Positions 1-11,699 of a stretch of 64,000 nt of DNA are shown one piece after another. Within the stretch, counting starts at the first letter, position 1, and every line of letters begins with the position of its first letter. Below the pieces are notes generated by a model. It saw nothing but the letters and a program-made list of their open reading frames with translations. It had not been told where the DNA came from and did not search any database. The position numbers and the translations under genes were made by a program. This DNA comes from Physcomitrium patens (Eukaryota > Streptophyta > Bryopsida > Funariales > Funariaceae). The DNA is taken from NCBI RefSeq assembly GCF_000002425.4, contig NC_037260.1:9246400-9310399 (forward strand), written 5' to 3'.

Positions 1-47
1 GATCATTTTCTAACCCTACATAGAACAAGCCTAGTAAGTATATACCA

Positions 48-353
48 GTGGAGATATCCAATATGCCAGATGGAGGTGTAAGAAGACCACTTCATTGTTT
101 TCGTTGCAGACAAATTGGTCATTGTGCCAATGAATGTGCGAATCCCAGAGCTAGTGACAATTATGCGCCAATGTGTGCGAATTGTAAGCAGTCGGGACAT
201 ACTTATCAGCAATGTAATGCTCCATTCAATTTCAATAATCGAGATGAGCAAATCCAAAGCCAAGGAAAAATAGAGGAGATAAATCAAGGTCCTCAAGATT
301 CACCAGTTCATCGGGTAGAAGTAGTCCAAGTTATCCTTACAAAAAGCCAATAA
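48..353 (+). pseudogene. Element A gag C-terminus with two CCHC zinc knuckles
   Basis: Two C-X2-C-X4-H-X4-C motifs are visible in one open stretch: CFRCRQIGHCANEC and CANCKQSGHTYQQC. Paired zinc knuckles are the nucleocapsid part of a retrotransposon gag and bind the element RNA. The start of gag is outside the window. A low-complexity linker follows before the protease. Confidence 0.85.
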
Positions 354-930
354 AAGGGACAACGACCAATTCAACATTTAGGTGATCCGAAGAGAAGGGC
401 CAATTGGACCCAATTATGGAGACATCCAATCCAAGTCCTAACATGGGCCCTTATTCAATATAAGACCTGAATCGGTTATGTACCCTAATGAGGTACCGAT
501 TATAGAGGCTTCGGTTCCATGTTAAGCTGTTCCATTCTCTACACAATTTCAGGAAACATACTTTCTGTTGAAAGATCTTCTCAGAGGCGTGAATTCCAAA
601 GAACTAATATCAGCCCAATTGGGAGAACAATCTTATCCATTGAAAGAACCAATTTTACAGGCTCTTTCAAATTTAGTTCTAGTAGTTTTACCAATTTCCA
701 ATATAGAGAAAATCAATTTATCTACGTCGGTGTGTAGGACTGGGAAGAAGAAACAGATATTAAAAATTATCACTAATACAGAACCATATGATATTCTAAA
801 AGATTTGGGCACCATACACTCCACGATCTCTATGAAGCAACTATTGGCGGTAGCACCTCAGTGCTGAATTATCTTGAATTCCTCATTAATTCATCGCAAA
901 TCTCAAAATAAAGAAATCTGAGAAATAAGT

Positions 931-1134
931 TTGAATCTCGATCCAGGTGCACCAACTATTGATGTCTCAATTGATGGAGTGTTATTATTGAGAGTGCAAG
1001 TAGAGAGAGGATCTAATGTAAATCTTATGAATGTCGTTACAATGGAGGAGTTGGATTTGGATCACTTATTGCCTACTATAGTAGTTTTGAGAATGACTGA
1101 CTCCAATCGAGTTAAACCTATGGGTATTTTATGA
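931..1134 (+). pseudogene. Element A aspartic protease region (fossil)
   Basis: The open stretch carries a retropepsin-like pattern: a short strand ending in a small-residue loop (VERGSNVNLM, in the place of the DTGA/S-N loop), followed by hydrophobic strands. It lies between the zinc knuckles and the reverse transcriptase, as expected. The assignment rests on position and weak pattern, so it is less certain than the flanking domains. Confidence 0.55.
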
Positions 1135-1879
1135 AGTATTGATACAGTAATTGGGGGGATTACCTACAAAATTGATTATATTGTTTTTCGATTGCGAAGC
1201 TCTATATTGTCATACTTAATTTTATTGGGGCAATTGTGGTTGTATCAAGCTAAAGCTCAAAATGATTGGGACCATGGTACATTGATAATTAGAAAAGGTA
1301 ATGATAAAATTGTGTTTCAAATGTACCGTGTCCAACATCATGGAAAAACTCAAGTTGCCAGTTCAGAATTCACGTTGGATTGTGAAGATGAGTCTACAGA
1401 AGAAGAAATTGGTACATCTGACCCAATTTATGCTGATACAAGGTAAGTTGTCAAGCATACTAGAATGAAATACCAGTGCAAGGGACCGGAAGAGTACTTA
1501 GTTCTTCCAAATATTATTGACAATTCTGATCATATGATTGCATATTTGATGAATAGACAGGATGTTAATCATATTAATATTGTGGAACTAGAGTTGGAAA
1601 GTTCTAATGTATCGGATTTTATAAAAGATTCTATAATTGAATAAAATATTATTCAAGAGACTCCTGAAATTCCATGATGTCAACCAATTAATTTAGGTAC
1701 AAGAAAGGCTCTCCAAATCATTCAAATTTACGACGGTATAAAAGGCAAGGAAAAAGAAATTTGGAATGATTACTTTTTAATGCATAAAACTACTTTTGTA
1801 TGGTTGTATGCAGATTTGAAAGGAATTCCAGCTGAAGTTTGTAAACATCGAATTATATTGGAGGAGAACACTACACCAG

Positions 1880-2765
1880 TATGCCAAAGACAACATTGAC
1901 TTAATCCAAAATACTTACTTATGGTAAAAGAAGAGTTGGATAAACTCTTGGAGGTTGGATTTATCTATCTGGTTCCTTTCAGTGAATGGATTTCACTAAT
2001 TGTTATAGTACCAAAAAAAAATAGAAAAGTTTACATCTGTCAAGATTTTTGAAAATTAAATGCGGCTACGAAGAAGGATTATTTTCCATTACCATTCACG
2101 GATAGTATATTGGATGCTATCACTGGACATGAATGTTATTCGTTTCTTAATGGATTCTCCGATTATAATCAAATTAAGATTGCAAAAGAAGACTAGTTAA
2201 ATACTACTTTTATTACGGATTGAGGGACCTTTTACTACGGATAAAGTTATGCCGTTTGAGCTTTGTAATACACCAGCCACATTTCAAAGGGTGATAACGC
2301 AAGCATTCCAAGATTATCTATAAATTTCAATGGAAATATTTCTAAATGATTTCTGTACATTTAGTACGATAGCCAGGTATTTAAAATATCTCGGTCAATG
2401 TTTGAATGAATGTGCCAAATATGGAATTTCTTTAAATTTGAAAAAGTACCAATTTGGTGTACTTTTTGGTAAATTATTGGGTCATATAGTTTCAATGGCA
2501 AGCATTGCTACAGATCCGGATAAAATCAGATACTATTACGGGTGTTCGAGCATTTGTCAACCATATCAATTATTATCAGTGATTTATCTATCTATTCGCA
2601 GTTATATGCCTTTCTTTGACAAATCTCTTAGAAAAACCACCAACCGATGGAATCAGTCTATTTTGGATAAAGGAATGTACAATTACATTCGAAATATTAA
2701 AACAGAAATTGGTTTCAGCACCAATATTGGTGGCACCTTGTTGGACAAAACCATTCTAAGTTTAT
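1880..2765 (+). pseudogene. Element A reverse transcriptase region (fossil)
   Basis: Reading forward gives the Ty3/gypsy RT series: a KKNRKVYICQDF block, a block like SFLNGFSDYNQIKI, an MPFEL-NTPATFQR block, and MEIFLNDF in the position of the catalytic F-LDD box near 2,330. A GKLLGHIVS block, typical just after the palm, follows at about 2,468-2,495. The region is interrupted and is a fossil. Confidence 0.85.
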
Positions 2766-3210
2766 AAGGATGCATCTAATATCGCGATTGATTCTATGCT
2801 AAGCCAGAAAGTTGATCGGGGTTTTGATCATCCTATCTATTATACAAGTCGTCAATTGGTAGTAGTTGAAAGAAATTATACAACAACTGAATGAGAAGTA
2901 TTGAGGATAATTTATTCTGTACAAAAGTTTTGATATTATCTTCTTGATTATAAATTTGTTTTCCATGTCGACCATGATGCTTTAAAATATATGATTAATA
3001 AGCCTCAATTGAGTGGTTGTATTGCACAATGGATTTTACTCTTGCAGGAATTTGACTTTACTATTCATGTAAGACTAAGAAAATCACATTCCAATGCGGA
3101 CCATTTATCTCAGTTATCTAATATATTGGATAATGAACCCATTAACGATGCACTACCCGATGCGGAACTGTTTGTGATAGATGTACTATTCCAGAGTATA
3201 GTGAAATAAT
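2765..3210 (+). pseudogene. Element A RNase H region (fossil)
   Basis: Contains a YKDASN-like start, YYTSRQL, and the ADHLSQLS block (3,098-3,121) that ends the RNase H/tether of Ty3/gypsy polymerases. It lies directly between RT and the integrase zinc finger. Confidence 0.8.
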
Positions 3211-3217
3211 TCAATAC

Positions 3218-3525
3218 TTGACATTTCAAACCTTTCCATCGAATTTTAATGAAAAGCTTAAACGATGCTTAATATTAAAATATGCACGTTATACGATGAT
3301 TACTCAAGCTTTATATAAACAAGGCAAGGATGGAGTTTTACAATGCTGTATTTATCAGATTGGAGTGAGTACTATATTGGAAAGTTGCCACTTGGATAAT
3401 TGTGGTGGACATTTTGCGGAGGAGAGTACGGCTTGTAAAGCTTTACAAGCTAGTTATTGGTGGCCAACAATGTTTGTAGATGTCCACCAATTCGTCTGTC
3501 ATTGTGACCTATGTCAAAGAATGGA
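3218..3525 (+). pseudogene. Element A integrase N-terminal H2C2 zinc finger (fossil)
   Basis: An open stretch reads LESCHLDNCGGHFAEEST, then YWWPTMFVDVHQFVCHC and DLCQRM: the H-X(n)-H-X(n)-C-X2-C integrase zinc finger with the usual YWWP block. The integrase sequence is then interrupted by the insertion at 3,526-4,804 and resumes on the far side. Confidence 0.85.
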
Positions 3526-4603
3526 ATCGGAGTAGAGAGAGTTTGCCTCAAGAAAACGCTGGGCTTTTGGCTATCACTAATTATTCAATCAAGCTTGAAA
3601 ATAAGGGAAGCCCTAGTTTTATATATAATTTTTCTCTTTTGAGTAATTACACCAAATACACAATCTTCAAGTAACCCACAACTTCCAAAATATGATAAAA
3701 TCTTCTAAAACCATGTTTATTCTTATGTGGAGATTTTTCCGAACTTCAACACCTCATATCTCCTAATCCGACTGTGCAAACAAACTCAAATTTTACATGA
3801 GGTACTGATATATTCTTATTAACTTCTACAACAAATTTCAACCACAAATTCGTTGCAAATCTTGAGATATCTTGAAAACTCTAATAGTCACTTCAAATCC
3901 TTGTCTTTATACATCTGCATGCAATTTTCTTCATATCTCACAAAATATAAGCTCAAATACCACGAAATTTATATGTATAGCTTCTTAACACAAAAATTTA
4001 CATTTTCCAAAAGTTTGAGGTAAAAATTCATCCGAATACTTAAGTTATGTCTCCAACCATTACTACAAACAAAACCGCTTACTTACTGCCTTTGATTTGG
4101 AAGCGCCGCCTTCAACTCCTTACAACTCCTTCATATGAACTCCAAAAGCAATAATTCTTTCATGAAAGATGTAAGCCTTGAAATCGCAATTCCAATCGCA
4201 CCCTTCAATCTTCAAAAGCTGATGTAAAACTCCTCGTACTCTCTAAAGAGTAACAATATGTCTTAAATAAACACCTTAACTTCAAACGGCTATAACTTTT
4301 TCACCTTAATTCCAAATCCACTAATTTTTGCACACAAATTGTATCCAAAACCCTAAACTTTACAATCCTAGCTTGTAATCTCCGAATGCCCTCTTTGAAG
4401 TCGCCAAAACCCCTCTTAAGGTCGCGGGCAGCCTCCTCAAAGCCCATTGGGCATGGTATTCGACCAATAGGGATGACGTTCTCCATTCCTTGCCTTCATC
4501 CGACCATGCCTTGCTTTCATCTCTTTCAATTAGCCTCCTACTAGTTTAGATTTTCATCCTTAGGTTTCCACCTTCTTCCAAGGCTTCATACTAAACATTT
4601 AGG

Positions 4604-4645
<42 letters not shown>

Positions 4646-4804
4646 TTTAATGTCAAAATCAAAAGAAGTAAAGAAACAAAGTAAAGTTTCTTATACCAAC
4701 TTCTTTTAATTTAATCTACTAGCCACTCTAACACACATCTAGATTTATCAACATATAATATGTTTTAGCTAATTTTTACATACTGTAAGCATTTACAGTA
4801 CGAC
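3526..4804. mobile_element. 1.28 kb insertion inside element A integrase (class unresolved, solo-LTR-like)
   Basis: The integrase homology stops at about 3,525 and resumes at about 4,805 in the next conserved block (MDQPTGTLGM). AATGGA occurs at both junctions (3,520-3,525 and 4,805-4,810) and may be a target-site duplication. The insert has no coding capacity that I recognise. It is less AT-decayed than its host, holds a (TA)n tract at 4,606-4,642, and ends in an 8-bp inverted repeat with a 4-nt loop at 4,781-4,800. Size and lack of genes suit a solo LTR or a non-autonomous element; the TG...CA ends of an LTR are not clean. Confidence 0.55.
4606..4642. repeat. (TA)n microsatellite
   Basis: About 37 bases of uninterrupted alternating TA inside the 3,526-4,804 insertion. 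Confidence 0.95.
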
Positions 4805-5840
4805 AATGGATCAACCTACTGGAACTTTAGGAATGCTATTAGTACCAATTCTAGCTCAAGCACCTTTTGAAAAATGAGGAATTGATTTTGTGGAACCAAT
4901 TGCACCAGCCTCAAGAAATGGAAAAAAAGTATATACTAGTAGCAACGGATTACGTAACAAAATGGACTGAAGCCATAGCTACAAAAACTGATAGTGCACA
5001 TATAGTAGCAACTTTTTGTATGAAAATATTATTACACGGTTTAGTTGTCTACGAGAATTGGTTAGTGATCAAGGAACTTATTTTATACATAGTACAATCA
5101 AAGCACTTACGGCTAAATACGAGATAAAATATCGAACTGGGTACACTGTATCACCCTAGAGCCAATGGACAAACAAAAAAGACTAATGGAATTTTATATA
5201 AAATCTTAACAAAAACAGTTTCAGGAGCGAAAACAGATTGGGACACTAAGCTGTTTGCAGCTTTATGGGCATACTGTATTGCATATAAAGTTACTACTAA
5301 TGCTACCCCTTTTCAATTAGTTTATGGCCGAGAAGTAATATTACCTATTGAATTGGAAGTCCAAATTTTACGAATTGCTATAGATAATAGATTGGGAGAT
5401 CATGATTCATTACGGCAACGTTTAGAAGAATTGGAAAAATTGGATGAAACTAGAGCCAATGCATTGATGATAATAGAAACTATACATAAATGAAGAAAGA
5501 CTTATTATGATATTAAGCTTAGACCAAAGGCTTTTATGCCAAATGATTTGATACTTCTTTATGATAGTCGATTTAAAAAATTTCTAAGAAAATTTCAAGT
5601 TCGATGGCATGGGCCATATCGTGTTATTGACGGATTTCCAAATGGTTCAGTATAATTGGAAGATTTTATGGGTAGTAACTTTACGACACGGATTAATGGC
5701 AATCGGCTTAAACTTTATTATACATAAATCCGGGACGGGTTTTCTATTACAAAAGGAGAGAGTTGACTCAATTGATTGGACCATAGTAAGAAGTAGGAAG
5801 GGGGTTCTTGACAAACATCACGTTTTCTTTTATGATTAAG
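4805..5840 (+). pseudogene. Element A integrase core and C-terminus (fossil)
   Basis: The core begins with APFEKWGIDFV-like wording at about 4,858, then YILVATDYVTKWTEA, a SPEAN-type block near 5,150 and a YGREVILPIE-like block near 5,320-5,350, all hallmarks of plant Ty3/gypsy integrases. A C-terminal region follows (KFLRKFQVRWHGPYRV wording near 5,580-5,630). No chromodomain is seen. Confidence 0.85.
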
Positions 5841-6093
5841 GAGAAGATGGCAAATATGGTATCTAACAAAGCAAGGATGGAGATCGATTGGAAGGAATGG
5901 CAAGAGCGGCTGTAAGTAGAGGTTGCGATGTTGTAGACTAAACTAGCCGCATTAGAGAAGGAGGCCAATAATTGAGTGCAGACCAATACGTCAATTTTAT
6001 CGATAACTCCTTCGAAGATATACGCTACTATATCTTTATAAGTTGAGGCTAAATAATGTTTGTGAGGATGCCTTACAATTAGGAGTGGGGCTA
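5840..6093 (+). other. Element A tail between integrase and 3' LTR
   Basis: About 250 bp with a codon-like, charged composition (for example KARMEIDWKEWQERL at 5,868-5,912, which would be helical). It sits after the integrase and ends in a purine-rich stretch (AGGAGTGGGG, 6,081-6,090) that fits the polypurine tract of the element. Its role is unknown. Confidence 0.5.
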
Positions 6094-6600
6094 TGTAGAA
6101 TACATAAATAAATTTTGTGATAAGTTCCTAGTTGGTTATTGACAACCTTGAGAATTAGACTTATGATTAGGAAGTTTAGTTGGTAACAGTAGGATGTTAG
6201 TAGAATAAATGGTTAAGAATTCAAAGGGTCATAACCTTTAGAGTCCACTGGCCAACGGATCATCTTTTTGGTAGGATAAAGAGACTAAGAGTCATAAGTC
6301 GAGAGCCAGACTGTGAGAGTTGTAAGCCAAGATATTGAATTCTATGTGATGAATTGAGAAACTGAATACAATAGATAAGTTGGAGATCAATAATTGAATA
6401 TATATATATATATATATAAACTACAAAGAGAGTAAGTGGGAGATGAACAGATAAGAATATGGAAGTATTGTTGAATTGATAGTCGTAGAATGGATTATGG
6501 ATTGAATTAAGATGGAAGTAGTAAGCCTTGGTATTTTATAGTTGATAATTGATTTCAGATAGTCAGAGTACAGTCAATTGTGACACTAATAGATCCAATT
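6094..6600 (+). repeat. Probable 3' LTR of element A
   Basis: Begins with TGTAGAATAC directly after the purine tract. No coding potential is seen. The partner 5' LTR is outside the window, so the length is a guess; similarity to the next element's LTR begins by about 6,689. A (TA)n run lies near 6,400. Confidence 0.5.
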
Positions 6601-6688
6601 CATATAACCAGTCTTTTCCCGTGTTCGAACCCACCTTTGTTAGTTCAATTGCTTTGGTATCTTGAAGCTTGAACGCAATGAGAAAAAT

Positions 6689-7114
6689 AATGCTCAAAAA
6701 AACCTTATGAGGTCTTCTTTCAATTTCTACTCTTTGATTTACCAAAGAACCTTAGAGTTGCCATAAATGTGGAGCTTTGTACGTTACAATCTTATTTCAA
6801 TCCTAATTAATAATCAATCTTTTTTGAATATCAATTCTTATTTTTTTGAAATAATTTTTATTAAAATGAATTCTTTACTCTCTCGTATATATGCCTACAT
6901 CTTTTATTTTTCTAATCTACTTTATTTTGCATTATTTATGGCCCTACAAAATAAATAGAAGTCCACTTTGTAAAAAAAGCAACATTTATATTTTTAGTTT
7001 TACTACCTTTTGGCTATTATTTATATTTCTAAGATAATTTTTTATGATATTTTGAAATAAGATCTTCTATAATATAATATTTTTTCACTCTTTTACCTAT
7101 TAGCCATGTTACAT
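6689..7114 (-). repeat. Element B LTR (3' copy in element orientation)
   Basis: Shares many blocks with 11,974-12,432 and with 40,370-40,785, including TACTCTTTGATTTA near its left side and CTTTTACCTATTAGCCATGTTACATCA at the right end. Limits are estimated from where the similarity starts and stops. Confidence 0.75.
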
Positions 7115-8200
7115 CACAACATCCATCTCTCTTAAACTTGTATATCTTTCGATATACACCAAGTTTTTTTCTTCACATTGGTGTAGAATGTTCTTTATCT
7201 TGGTCAAATTCTTGATCTTTAATTTTTTCATGTATTTCTATCTCAATTTCTTATAATAGATTTTTTTCTTTATTAAAATAAGCATCTTTATTTCTTTATT
7301 TAAATAACTTGATTTGCTTGTTTGCTATAAATATCTTTAGTTCTATACCATCAAATTCTTGTAATGAGTATATTTTATTGTCATACATTTATTTGAAAAT
7401 ATAAAGTCTAAACCATCTCTTTGCAAACTTCTTTGTTGTTCTATGTTGTTTATTCAAGTTATATAACTTGTTACTAAATTATAAGTTGTGCAATTTGTTT
7501 ATAGTACAAATGATAATAATCTAAATCATTCATATACTTTTTCATTGCATGCCTTTACTAATGTCTTAATAATAAGTGAATGTCCATACTCATTCTTAAT
7601 ATTATTTTCTAGATTATAATCTATTTTTTAAAAAAGTTCAATTTTTATTCTATTAAAGAATTCTCATGCTTTCTTTACATCCAATTCATCTTTTTTTGCT
7701 ATAATCTTCTCAACATATCTATAGTGACACATAATATTTTTCAATCAAAATTAGCATATACCTTCAGTACCTTTTATTTTTAATGCTCATCCTTCAACCA
7801 TATTTGATAAATCTTCTAATACAAGTACCAAATACTTCATTTTTTCAAGTTCTATAGACATTGCTACTAAAACTACTATCTATTTATAATTTAAAGCTAA
7901 AAGATATGTTAGATGTAATCCATCTTCATGCCAAATGTTTGAATATACTTGGAAAGTCACATAAGATCTTAAAAATTTTATTATGTCTTTATCCATACTC
8001 TTTTATTAATATTTTTCTTTAAATTTAGTAAATGTTATCCAAATATCTAGAAGCCTAGTCTACTAACTCTCATTGAATTCCTTAATGATATTTTCTTGAG
8101 TCTTAATTTCATTTATAACTTGTTGTGATATTTTACTTCTTTTCTTTGTATGCTTTTATAAAAAATTATTTTAAAAATATATCTATATAATTTCTTTTAA
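7115..8200 (-). pseudogene. Element B integrase region (fossil)
   Basis: Read on the minus strand downstream of RNase H. An acidic, charged C-terminal wording (KIKDQEFDQDKEHSTPM near 7,180-7,235) is followed within about 60 bp by the LTR. The integrase core is badly eroded; its identity rests mainly on position between RNase H and the LTR. Confidence 0.6.
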
Positions 8201-8870
8201 ATCTTTTTAAATTTATTCTCCATCCAATAATCATGCCATATTAATGTAGTTGAGTATTTTTCTATGTACAACCATTTACCATCATATAATTCTTTTGAGA
8301 TTAATTCAAGTGGTATAGCTAAATCCAATCCATCTCTTCTTATATACAAAGTTGAATAAAAATTGATACTAATATTTTTTTTCATCATCAATCATATCAT
8401 CTTCATCATCGTATTGTACTTATAACAACATATGCATAATTGTATTTTTTTTCAAAATATGATTAAATTTTAAATTTATGGATTTTATATATATAATCTA
8501 CCTTAATATTATAGTATCTAGTATAAAATAATTAGTAATTATACTTAATAATGATAAATAATTTTTTTCAACAACTACTATTGTATCAATTAAATATTTT
8601 TTAATTTATTATTATAGTTACTATTTTCTAAAATTCTTTTTTTATTTATGCATAAGTCTTTTGAGAAAGATTTAAGAATTTTTCTCCAAATTTAATTACA
8701 TATCTATTTCTTTCTTCATTATCTTGCCCAAATATCCATTCAATTATTATTGAATTAATAACAATCAATAGTACTACTAGTCTCCTTGAATTATAATTAA
8801 TTATTTTCAAAGTTGGTGGTGAAGAAAGGAGTTTTTTCAATTTTTTTATTGCCTTGCTTTCTTCAATATT
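8197..8870 (-). pseudogene. Element B RNase H and connection region (fossil)
   Basis: The minus-strand stretch 8,646-8,840 contains WIFGQDNEERNRYVIKFGEK, matching the RNase H segment of Ty3-like polymerases (second acidic strand and the G-x-K block). The stretch 8,197-8,391 (SKELYDGKWLYIEKY) corresponds to the linker that leads into the integrase zinc finger in that lineage. Confidence 0.7.
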
Positions 8871-8999
8871 CTATTAAAATCTTTGCCTCTTCTTTAATAA
8901 ATAATATAACAACTTTATTATATGTACAAAATTAAGGATCCAAATGTGATAAAAAAATGCATGATTTTAAAAATCTTTGAACTTCTAATATAATTGAAC

Positions 9000-9650
9000 A
9001 TTCTTTCATCCTTTTAATTATGTCTATTTTTCCTATTGATGGCTTGTGCATGTATGGTCTACATATATGACCTACTACCAAAACTTCTTTTATCTCAAAT
9101 GTTGATTATATCTCCAATAAGATTAAATGAATCTCTTCTATTCTTATCAAAATCTTTTTATAATCATCAATATGATCTGCCACAAATTTTTTACATTGTT
9201 TTGAATCCAAATTCTCATCTTTTTTTCCTTCTTTAGATTTCTTAATTGATACATCATCTAATAAAGACATTGTCATACTTGAAATAAATTTTCTTGATAT
9301 CTTATGCATTCCATTCATCATGTATGCTATAAAATTTGTAGCCTTTTGTGGAAATAAGCATTCTAACCAATTTTAATGGCATCTTCAGAGTTACTAAAAT
9401 TTTACTTTGTATTGCCAATTAAAATTGATCATATTTCAAATAAATATCTCTCATAGAATAAATTACTTTCTTTATAAATTTCTTTGCAAATTCATCAAGA
9501 ATTGGACTTAAATCCATGTTTCTAATAGTTATCTTAGTTATTGGTTGTATATCTTGAATAAACCTCAATGTCTTATTTTTCTAAGGTACTGTGAATCATT
9601 GATTGAAATATGGTACAATAGATGGTTTTAAAACTTCCATCTTAATCTTT
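9000..9650 (-). pseudogene. Element B reverse transcriptase region (fossil)
   Basis: On the minus strand the stretch 9,106-9,321 holds MTMSLLDDVSIKKSKEGKK, in which LLDD is the catalytic box, and FVADHIDDYKKILIRIEE just after it. Upstream (9,390-9,600) lie wording for F-Q-D-IQP, IRNMDLSPILDEFA and YDQF. These are hallmarks of one unusual Ty3-like RT lineage. The region is a fossil with several breaks. Confidence 0.8.
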
Positions 9651-9699
9651 TCATTGAGTTATTTGATTAAATTTGGCAAATGGGCCTTTGAAACTAGAA

Positions 9700-10640
9700 T
9701 TGGCCTTAAATTCTATGGTTCATGTAGAGTTTTTTTTTCTTTGATGTAGCCATTGAAGGTTGAATCATAGATATAGGATGGATAGTAGGCAGTTTTATCT
9801 TAGATGCTTGTAATAGTCTTTAAATATCTACCTTATCCTTTCTTTTTTCTCTTTTTGCAAGCAATCCTAATACTTCTTCCACTTTCTTTTAATTTGTTGT
9901 CAATTCTTCATCTTCTTTTTTATCTTCAAGAAAGATTTCTAAGTCTTCTTGCAACTCTCTATGACTTGCTTAAAGAAAAAACTCTATTTATTTTTGGATC
10001 CAATAATTGTTTTTTGTTCTTTGATAAATAAGAATATTATTTTTTAAACTTTTTAAATAATTTCATTACTAGAAGATCCTTCTTAGGCCTTTTAATCTAT
10101 TCAAAAAATGACTTCTTTGTAACCTTATTACTACCTTCTAAAAAATATTAATTCTTTAATGCTTCAGATAATTTTTTCCATAAACCTCTAAAATATCTTA
10201 TAATAGATCTTACATAATTTATTATCTCAATTATAGTAGCCAATTCAAATAATTGAACCATCTTCTTTTCTAAAACATGCTTTGATTCTATTTCTTTCAC
10301 ATAGCACCTTAAATACTTTCTAATATTCTTTCTTTCAAATTAATTAATCTTATCTACAACCTCTTGTAATGCTTTGTTTGCTATATACTCTTTGCAATCT
10401 TTAACTTATTGCTATTGCATAAATAAAACAAAAGCTTCAAACATGCTTGCAGAGTTAAGATCAAAATACATATCTTATCCTTTATTAGTATCTCTACTTG
10501 TAATTCCAATTGAAGCATCTTCCATAGTTCTTCTTTCAAGTATATTTCCTTCCTTCTCCATAATTCAAAAAAATCAAAGAAAACCAAATACCTTCTATCT
10601 CAAGTTTTATAAGTAGAATTCACTTAATATGTCATATTAT
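9700..10640 (-). pseudogene. Element B gag/protease region (fossil, poorly resolved)
   Basis: Minus-strand open stretches are charged and helical-looking (for example 10,381-10,587, with RRKEIYLKEELWKMLQLELQ), as expected for a gag. I could not identify a zinc knuckle or a protease active-site loop. Assigned by position between leader and RT. Confidence 0.5.
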
Positions 10641-10699
10641 GTGAAGTTTTGCTTGAGAATGCACCAAACATTTGGCTGTAGGTCAAAAAAGAAAATTGC

Positions 10700-11400
10700 A
10701 AAAATAAGTTCTAATAGCTCTAATAAAATTATATATAAATTGCAATCAAAGCTTAACAAATATAATCAAATATTGATGAAGTTCAATTAAATTTTTAAAT
10801 AAAATATTAAAGAAATATAAAGAAATTTTAATTAATTTTTAATAAAATTATAAATAAATCTTAATAAAACCTTAATAAAATCCTAAAATTTTTTTAATAA
10901 AATTCTATACAAATTTAATCAAATCCTAAAAAAAATTTAATCAAAGCTTAGACAAATCTTAAAAAAATCCTAAAAAAATCCTAGACAAATCTTAAATAAA
11001 TCTTAATCAAAACTTAAATAAATTTTAATTAAATTCTAAAAAAATTCTAGATAAATTCTAATCAAATCTTTTAAAAAATCTAAACAAATCTTAAACAAAT
11101 CTTAAATAAATCCTAAAAAAATTCTAAATAAATCCTAATCAAATCGTATACAAATATTAAACAAAGTCTTGTCAAACTTTAATCAAATCTTAGACAAATC
11201 CTAATCAAATCTTAGAAAAATATTAATAAAATCTTACATAATTCTAGTCAAATTCCAAATAAATTCTAATCAAATTCTAAACAAATTCTAATCAAATCTT
11301 AGTCAAATCCTAAAAAAATTTTATTATCTTAAATTCTAAATTCTAAACCAATAATAAATCTTAAATAAATTCTTATTAAATCCTATGGCAAATTAAAACC
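10700..11400. repeat. Element B AT-rich leader: degenerate short-period array
   Basis: About 650 bp built from near-copies of a 9-13 bp unit (AAATCCTAA / AAATCTTAAACAA / AAATTCTAATC). It lies between the gag start and the upstream LTR of element B. A related array occurs at 39,430-39,740 beside another copy of the same LTR, so the array belongs to the element family rather than to the local DNA. Confidence 0.8.
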
Positions 11401-11653
11401 TCCATAATAAATAATCATGATTGATTTTAATTAAAATTTTACACATTTCTCAAGAATTAAGTTGGCAACAAGCAAAAAAAATTTTAAGAAGATCAAATCT
11501 ACCAAAAAGAAGATAAACCCTAAAATCTACTTGAGTGTTGGCTGGCCTCATTCTTCAATCTTGATACCAATCTCCTTGAGCCAAAATTTCTTAATTCTAT
11601 TATTAAATACCTCTCAAAATTCACATATATATTAAAAATCAAGTCTATTATTC

Positions 11654-11699
<46 letters not shown>

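Larger units (their letters stand above)
1..6600 (+). mobile_element. Decayed Ty3/gypsy element A (non-chromoviral type), 5' end outside the window
   Basis: In order on the + strand are gag zinc knuckles, aspartic protease, reverse transcriptase, RNase H, integrase, a non-coding-looking tail and a probable 3' LTR. This is the Ty3/gypsy order (RT before integrase). The RT wording (FLNGFSDYNQIKI region near 2,140-2,180) resembles the Tat/Athila-like plant group, and no chromodomain is seen. The element is broken, with many breaks, and a separate 1.3 kb sequence is inserted in the integrase. Its 5' LTR and gag start lie before base 1. The exact 3' limit is uncertain because a second element follows closely. 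Confidence 0.85.

Noticed and set aside
4781-4804. Helitron 3' end (hairpin near the insertion junction)
   Set aside because: No CTRR after the hairpin and no A^T insertion site with a TC start at the other end.
6610-6645. tRNA-like B-box wording (TTCGAACCC) on either strand
   Set aside because: No acceptor stem, D-arm or anticodon arm can be folded around it, and the T-arm stem does not pair.
10700-11400. CRISPR or telomere-like array
   Set aside because: Units are short, degenerate and without spacers, and the wording is not the TTTAGGG telomere repeat; it is part of an LTR element leader.
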